A stretch of DNA of 9,540 nucleotides from Thermoflavifilum sp. (lineage in GTDB: Bacteria > Bacteroidota > Bacteroidia > Chitinophagales > Chitinophagaceae), in NCBI GenBank assembly GCA_019683625.1, contig JADGHY010000063.1, forward strand, positions 1 through 9,540, given 5' to 3'. Below the pieces are notes generated by a model that was given only the letters and a program-made list of their open reading frames with translations, was not told the origin of the DNA and ran no database searches. Below, piece by piece: positions 6,275-9,540 of the stretch (positions within the stretch are counted from its first letter, which is position 1; the number at the start of each line of letters is the position of its first letter). The translations under genes were made by a program, and so were the position numbers.

Positions 6275-7525
6275 ATGATGAACAGGCGTTCCTTTCTTTC
6301 GGCTCTATCTTTCACCGGCCTGGGTGCCATAGCAAGGCCAGGTGCATTTCCATGGCCAACTTTACCTGGAGGAGTAGCAACAGATGATCGGGCATATTGG
6401 GCAAAATTATTATATCATATTGCTTATCCCGTATGCGAAGCTTTGGCTGAAGATGCCTTGAAAAAGCGCATGCCGGTGGAAGTGAACCCAGCCTTTCATA
6501 ACCAACAGGAACGGGCCCAATATACCTATCTCGAAGCCGTAGGGCGCACCTTATCGGGTATTGCTCCATGGCTGGCCGCAAAGGGTGTAACAGGTGAAGA
6601 AGCCCGCATGCAACAGACCCTGCAAGAGCTGGTGCTGAAGGGATTAACGCATATTGCCGATCCGCACGCGGCCGACTATCTGAATTTTCATCATGGTGGT
6701 CAACCGTTGGTAGATGGAGCTTTTCTTTCCCTTGCCTTTTTACGGGCAAAATCTGCTTTATGGGATCCGCTGGATCGCCAAACCCAACAACGCATCATCC
6801 AGGCTATCCAATCCCAACGCATCATTCGACCCCCCCAATCCAACTGGCTTTTATTTGCGTCTATCAATGAAGCCTTTTTGCTCAGCATTGGACAGCCGTT
6901 TGATCAATCCCGGCTATGGGAAGGCATACAAGCTTTTCGCAAATGGTATTTAGGTGATGGATGGTATGGCGATGGCCCGCAATTGCATCTGGATTATTAC
7001 AATGCCTATGTGATTCATCCGTTTTTATATCAAATTTATCGGGTGCTGTTGCCAGCAGGTATGGTGGAAGAACAGGAATACCAACAAATTATCAAACGCA
7101 TGCAAAGATATGGCGAAGAGCAGGAACGCCTGATTTCACCGGAAGGCACTTATCCGCCCCTGGGGCGGTCTATTGTGTATCGCATCGGTGCCTTGCAGGT
7201 GTTGGCTGATTTAGCCTTGCAACATCTTCTGCCCGAAAGCCTTAAGCCGGCACAGGTCAGATGTGCACTCACAGCCGTCATGAAACGCCAGTTTGAAGCT
7301 CCGGGCACATTCGATACACAAGGTTGGCTGCAAATCGGCTTCTGTGGCCATCAGCCCGAGGCTGCCAATAGCTATATCTCAACCGGTAGCTTATATCTCT
7401 GCACCAATGGCTTTTTGCCTTTGGGCCTTCCTCCGGATGATGCTTTCTGGACAGATCCTGATGCCGAATGGACAGCGAAAAAAGCATGGAATGGCCTTGC
7501 CTTTCAAGCCGATCATGCTATTTGA
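6275..7525 (+). CDS. Exported DUF2264 protein, putative glycoside hydrolase-like
   Basis: This 416-residue protein belongs to the DUF2264 family (PF10022), expected to form an (alpha/alpha)-barrel like several glycoside hydrolases. Seen: a twin-arginine-like start N-R-R-S-F-L at residues 3-8 with a short hydrophobic stretch; Y-L-E-A-V-G-R-T-L-S-G-I-A-P-W-L at 85-100; D-G-W-Y-G-D-G-P-Q-L-H-L-D-Y-Y-N at 228-243 continuing to I-H-P-F; and S-P-E-G-T-Y-P-P-L-G-R-S at 288-299. Asp228, Asp233, His238, Asp240 and Glu290 are acidic or polar residues in these conserved blocks that could be catalytic. The C-terminus, ending shortly after W-N-G, looks complete. It starts 16 bases after the lyase stop codon, so it is probably co-transcribed and may process the lyase products. 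I hold loosely that some DUF2264 members are beta-glucuronidase-like (GH154), which would fit. A run of seven C residues (6830-6836) lies within the gene. The start could also be the ATG at 6278. Confidence 0.88.
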   Translation: MMNRRSFLSALSFTGLGAIARPGAFPWPTLPGGVATDDRAYWAKLLYHIAYPVCEALAEDALKKRMPVEVNPAFHNQQERAQYTYLEAVGRTLSGIAPWLAAKGVTGEEARMQQTLQELVLKGLTHIADPHAADYLNFHHGGQPLVDGAFLSLAFLRAKSALWDPLDRQTQQRIIQAIQSQRIIRPPQSNWLLFASINEAFLLSIGQPFDQSRLWEGIQAFRKWYLGDGWYGDGPQLHLDYYNAYVIHPFLYQIYRVLLPAGMVEEQEYQQIIKRMQRYGEEQERLISPEGTYPPLGRSIVYRIGALQVLADLALQHLLPESLKPAQVRCALTAVMKRQFEAPGTFDTQGWLQIGFCGHQPEAANSYISTGSLYLCTNGFLPLGLPPDDAFWTDPDAEWTAKKAWNGLAFQADHAI

Positions 7526-7529
7526 TGTA

Positions 7530-7545
7530 CACAAATGCAGTTGTG
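7530..7545. terminator. Possible weak bidirectional stem-loop between convergent genes
   Basis: CACAA at 7530-7534 can pair perfectly with TTGTG at 7541-7545 across a 6-base loop. It lies in the 21-base gap between the converging DUF2264 and DinB-family genes, where a terminator serving both strands would be expected. The stem is short and there is no clear T-run on either side, so this is a position-based suggestion more than a structural one. Confidence 0.2.
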
Positions 7546-7546
7546 C

Positions 7547-7996
7547 TTATGTTCGCTTATACAGGATATAATCACTGATCAATGGCTCAATCTGGCTCCT
7601 TCTGAACTCCAGGGCAATCTGCCCCCGATGATAAGCAGAATGATTGATGATATGAAACAAAATATCCTGTACGGTATTGTTATAGGCATCCCCTTTGGTG
7701 GTGCGATAGGCTATGATTTGATGCAGGTCGTAGCCGTCTAATATTTGCAGGGAAGCCTGATAATTATCTGCTTCTATATCGGTATATGCTTTTGGATCAT
7801 GGGTTTGCCAGACTTGAAATACTTGAGGCTGTCCCATGATTCTGTGATTCCAGACATGATGTGCATTCAGGATATGATTCCAGATTTCCACGGCACGCGG
7901 CGAAACCCGATCGGCATTTTCCTGGAAAGCCTGGATGAGCTGCTGATGGCATTGATGGGTATAGACAAACAAATCCTTCAGAAACGCTTGCATCAT
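7547..7996 (-). CDS. DinB-family (four-helix bundle, metal-binding) protein
   Basis: This 149-residue protein matches the DinB/YfiT-like fold, a cytoplasmic four-helix bundle that usually binds a divalent metal through three His residues. Seen: H-x3-H-R-G-Q at 119-126 (His119, His123), the hallmark of the family's C-terminal helix, and a His-rich helix with His41, His46, His47 and His51 that would supply the third ligand. There is no signal peptide. Length is typical. Some relatives are thiol-dependent transferases, but most have no known reaction, and the name reflects homology to a DNA-damage-inducible Bacillus gene and not to DNA polymerase IV. It starts 11 bases after the stop of the ATPase gene on the same strand, which suggests co-transcription. 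Two adjacent ATG codons (7996 and 7993) are possible starts. The converging DUF2264 gene ends only 21 bases away. Confidence 0.87.
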   Translation of the reverse strand: MMQAFLKDLFVYTHQCHQQLIQAFQENADRVSPRAVEIWNHILNAHHVWNHRIMGQPQVFQVWQTHDPKAYTDIEADNYQASLQILDGYDLHQIIAYRTTKGDAYNNTVQDILFHIINHSAYHRGQIALEFRRSQIEPLISDYILYKRT

Positions 7997-8007
7997 ATCA
8001 TCAAAGA

Positions 8008-9534
8008 TTAATAATCTTCGTCTTTATCTTCCTCTTCATCCTCATCCTGATCATTTTCCAGATTAAAATTCATGATATTACCCAGCAGGTCACTGAATTG
8101 GATATTTGTTTCCACCTGTTTTTTGCTGATCAGGGAATATGCAGCTAATCCATACAGCAAAAACTCCATCAGCAGCAATACTTCTTTGCCTTGTGCGCGA
8201 GGGTAATATTTTTTGGCCACATCGCGCAGGCCATGCACGGCATTAAGCTGTTGCTCCCAGATTTTATCTGATGCATCGGGGTTTAATTGTACCCGGTTAC
8301 CCTTATCAAACCATTGGGTAATGATTTTGTAAGGATTTTCTTCATTGGGTTGTTTTTTCTTTTTAAAGGTTTCCGGATTGGGAAAATATTGGGCAAACTG
8401 ATTGCGGATGGCTTTATCGAGCAGGTGATAAGCTACCTGAATAGGCCCTTCCTGTTCGCCTTCATACACCAGTTCAATTTTTCCGGTGATGGAGGGGATG
8501 ATGCCCAGCAAGTCGGTCACGCGAGCCTGCGTATCTTTCTCTTGGTTAAGGATACAACGTCGTTCGGCTGTGCTGATAAGGTTTTCGTAAGCGGAGATGG
8601 TTAGGCGTGCCGATACACCACTTTTCTGATCCACATATTCACTGCTGCGGGCTTCAAACGCCACCTGTTCAATCAGCCGTTTGATGAGATCGGGCACCTG
8701 CACCATGCTTGCCTGTTCGGGCAGCACCTGTGCTTCCTGTTCGGTGATTTGCATGGCCACTTCAATAGTTTTCGGATAATGGGTAATGATCTGGCTCTCG
8801 ATGCGGTCTTTCAGTGGGGTAACGATGCTGCCTCGATTGGTATAATCCTCCGGGTTGGCAGTAAAAACAAATAAGATATCGAGAGGAAGCCTAAGTTTGA
8901 AGCCTCTGATTTGGATATCCCCTTCCTGGAGGATGTTGAATAAAGCTACCTGGATACGCGCCTGCAGGTCGGGCAATTCGTTGATCACAAAGATGCCTCT
9001 GTTGGAACGAGGGATAATCCCAAAATGAATCGCCCGCTCGTCGGCAAAGCTCAGGCGCAGGTTGGCGGCCTTGATGGGATCGATATCGCCGATCAGGTCG
9101 GCCACCGATACATCGGGTGTAGCCAATTTTTCCCCGTATCGTTCGCTGCGATGAATCCATTCGATTGGCGTGTCATCGCCTTTTTCCTGGATTAAGGTGC
9201 GGGCATGATGGGAAAGAGGATGAAAAGGATCATCATTGATTTCGGAACCCGCCACAACGGGAATATACTCATCCAGCAAATCTACCATCTGCCGGGCCAT
9301 GCGCGTCTTGGCCTGCCCGCGCAAGCCTAAAAACAAAATATTATGCCGCGAAAGCAAGGCCCTTTCTGTGTCTGGTATCACCGTATCATCATATCCGATA
9401 ATGCCAGGGAAAGGATTTTCCTTTTTTTTCAGTTTGCAGATGAGGTTGGCTCGAATTTCGTCTTTAACAGATTTGGGTTGATAACCCGATTGCTTCAATT
9501 CACCTAAAGTCCTGGGAAATGCATCCATGCGCAT
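8008..9534 (-). CDS. Magnesium chelatase ChlI/MoxR-type AAA+ ATPase
   Basis: This 508-residue cytoplasmic AAA+ ATPase resembles the ChlI subunit of magnesium chelatase and MoxR-type chaperones. Seen: Walker A G-L-R-G-Q-A-K-T at 70-77, Walker B-like G-I-F-V-I-N-E-L-P-D-L at 180-190, sensor 1 F-T-A-N-P-E-D at 224-230, then T-P-L-K-D-R at 239-244, where Arg244 could be an arginine finger. The Walker B Asp is replaced by Asn185 while Glu186 is kept; I recall N-E-L-P-D-L as common in this subgroup, so activity is likely. The C-terminal 18 residues are almost all Asp, Glu, Asn, Gln or Lys. Family knowledge: such ATPases usually work with a von Willebrand A-domain protein to remodel or load metal into targets, and in non-photosynthetic Bacteroidota the target is unknown. 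No VWA gene is visible; it could lie beyond the right edge. The start may be the ATG at 9534 or at 9528, and the frame stays open to the window edge, so an upstream start cannot be excluded. Confidence 0.88.
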   Translation of the reverse strand: MRMDAFPRTLGELKQSGYQPKSVKDEIRANLICKLKKKENPFPGIIGYDDTVIPDTERALLSRHNILFLGLRGQAKTRMARQMVDLLDEYIPVVAGSEINDDPFHPLSHHARTLIQEKGDDTPIEWIHRSERYGEKLATPDVSVADLIGDIDPIKAANLRLSFADERAIHFGIIPRSNRGIFVINELPDLQARIQVALFNILQEGDIQIRGFKLRLPLDILFVFTANPEDYTNRGSIVTPLKDRIESQIITHYPKTIEVAMQITEQEAQVLPEQASMVQVPDLIKRLIEQVAFEARSSEYVDQKSGVSARLTISAYENLISTAERRCILNQEKDTQARVTDLLGIIPSITGKIELVYEGEQEGPIQVAYHLLDKAIRNQFAQYFPNPETFKKKKQPNEENPYKIITQWFDKGNRVQLNPDASDKIWEQQLNAVHGLRDVAKKYYPRAQGKEVLLLMEFLLYGLAAYSLISKKQVETNIQFSDLLGNIMNFNLENDQDEDEEEDKDEDY

Positions 9535-9540
9535 ACGCTT

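Noticed and set aside
8891..9160. Second - strand open frame (89 codons) inside the ATPase gene
   Set aside because: It overlaps the Walker B region of the ATPase in another frame and has no features of a real protein.

Overview
The window looks like Bacteroidota DNA, most likely from a Chitinophagaceae-like relative. This rests on four things: the gene families present (Gfo/Idh/MocA oxidoreductases with export signals, DUF1080, heparinase II/III-like, DUF2264), start sites without a Shine-Dalgarno sequence but with A-rich leaders, moderate base composition, and a DinB-family gene next to a Bacteroidota-type magnesium-chelatase-like AAA+ ATPase. The genus cannot be fixed from the sequence alone.

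Left and centre (about 18-7525, + strand): five tightly spaced genes read as one operon. In order they are an exported Gfo/Idh/MocA oxidoreductase, an exported protein with two DUF1080 (3-keto-disaccharide hydrolase-type) domains, a second exported Gfo/Idh/MocA oxidoreductase, an exported heparinase II/III-like polysaccharide lyase, and an exported DUF2264 protein. The gaps are 32, 12, 74 and 16 bases. All five carry N-terminal export signals: three are twin-arginine-like (both oxidoreductases and DUF2264) and two look like ordinary Sec signals (DUF1080 protein and lyase). The simplest reading is a periplasmic module for sugar or uronic-acid glycoside breakdown. One oxidoreductase would make 3-keto-glycosides, the DUF1080 protein would split them, the second oxidoreductase would reduce the product back or handle a different one, and the lyase and DUF2264 protein would trim uronate-containing oligosaccharides. 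No SusC/SusD transporter, regulator or sulfatase is visible here; such genes, if present, lie to the left of the window.

Within the second oxidoreductase there is a GC-rich, hairpin-forming 21-base tandem repeat (3548-3589) that keeps the frame and adds 14 residues just after the catalytic motif. It looks like a palindromic repeat element inserted inside a gene and is the most unusual piece of sequence in the window.

Right (7547-9534, - strand): two genes convergent with the operon, a DinB-family metal-dependent hydrolase-like protein and, 11 bases upstream of it, an AAA+ ATPase of the magnesium chelatase ChlI/MoxR type with an acidic C-terminal tail. They are probably co-transcribed leftward and functionally unrelated to the sugar cluster. 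Only 21 bases separate the two converging transcription units. There is no gene-free stretch longer than 300 bases, and I saw no tRNA, rRNA, CRISPR array, insertion sequence or phage gene.
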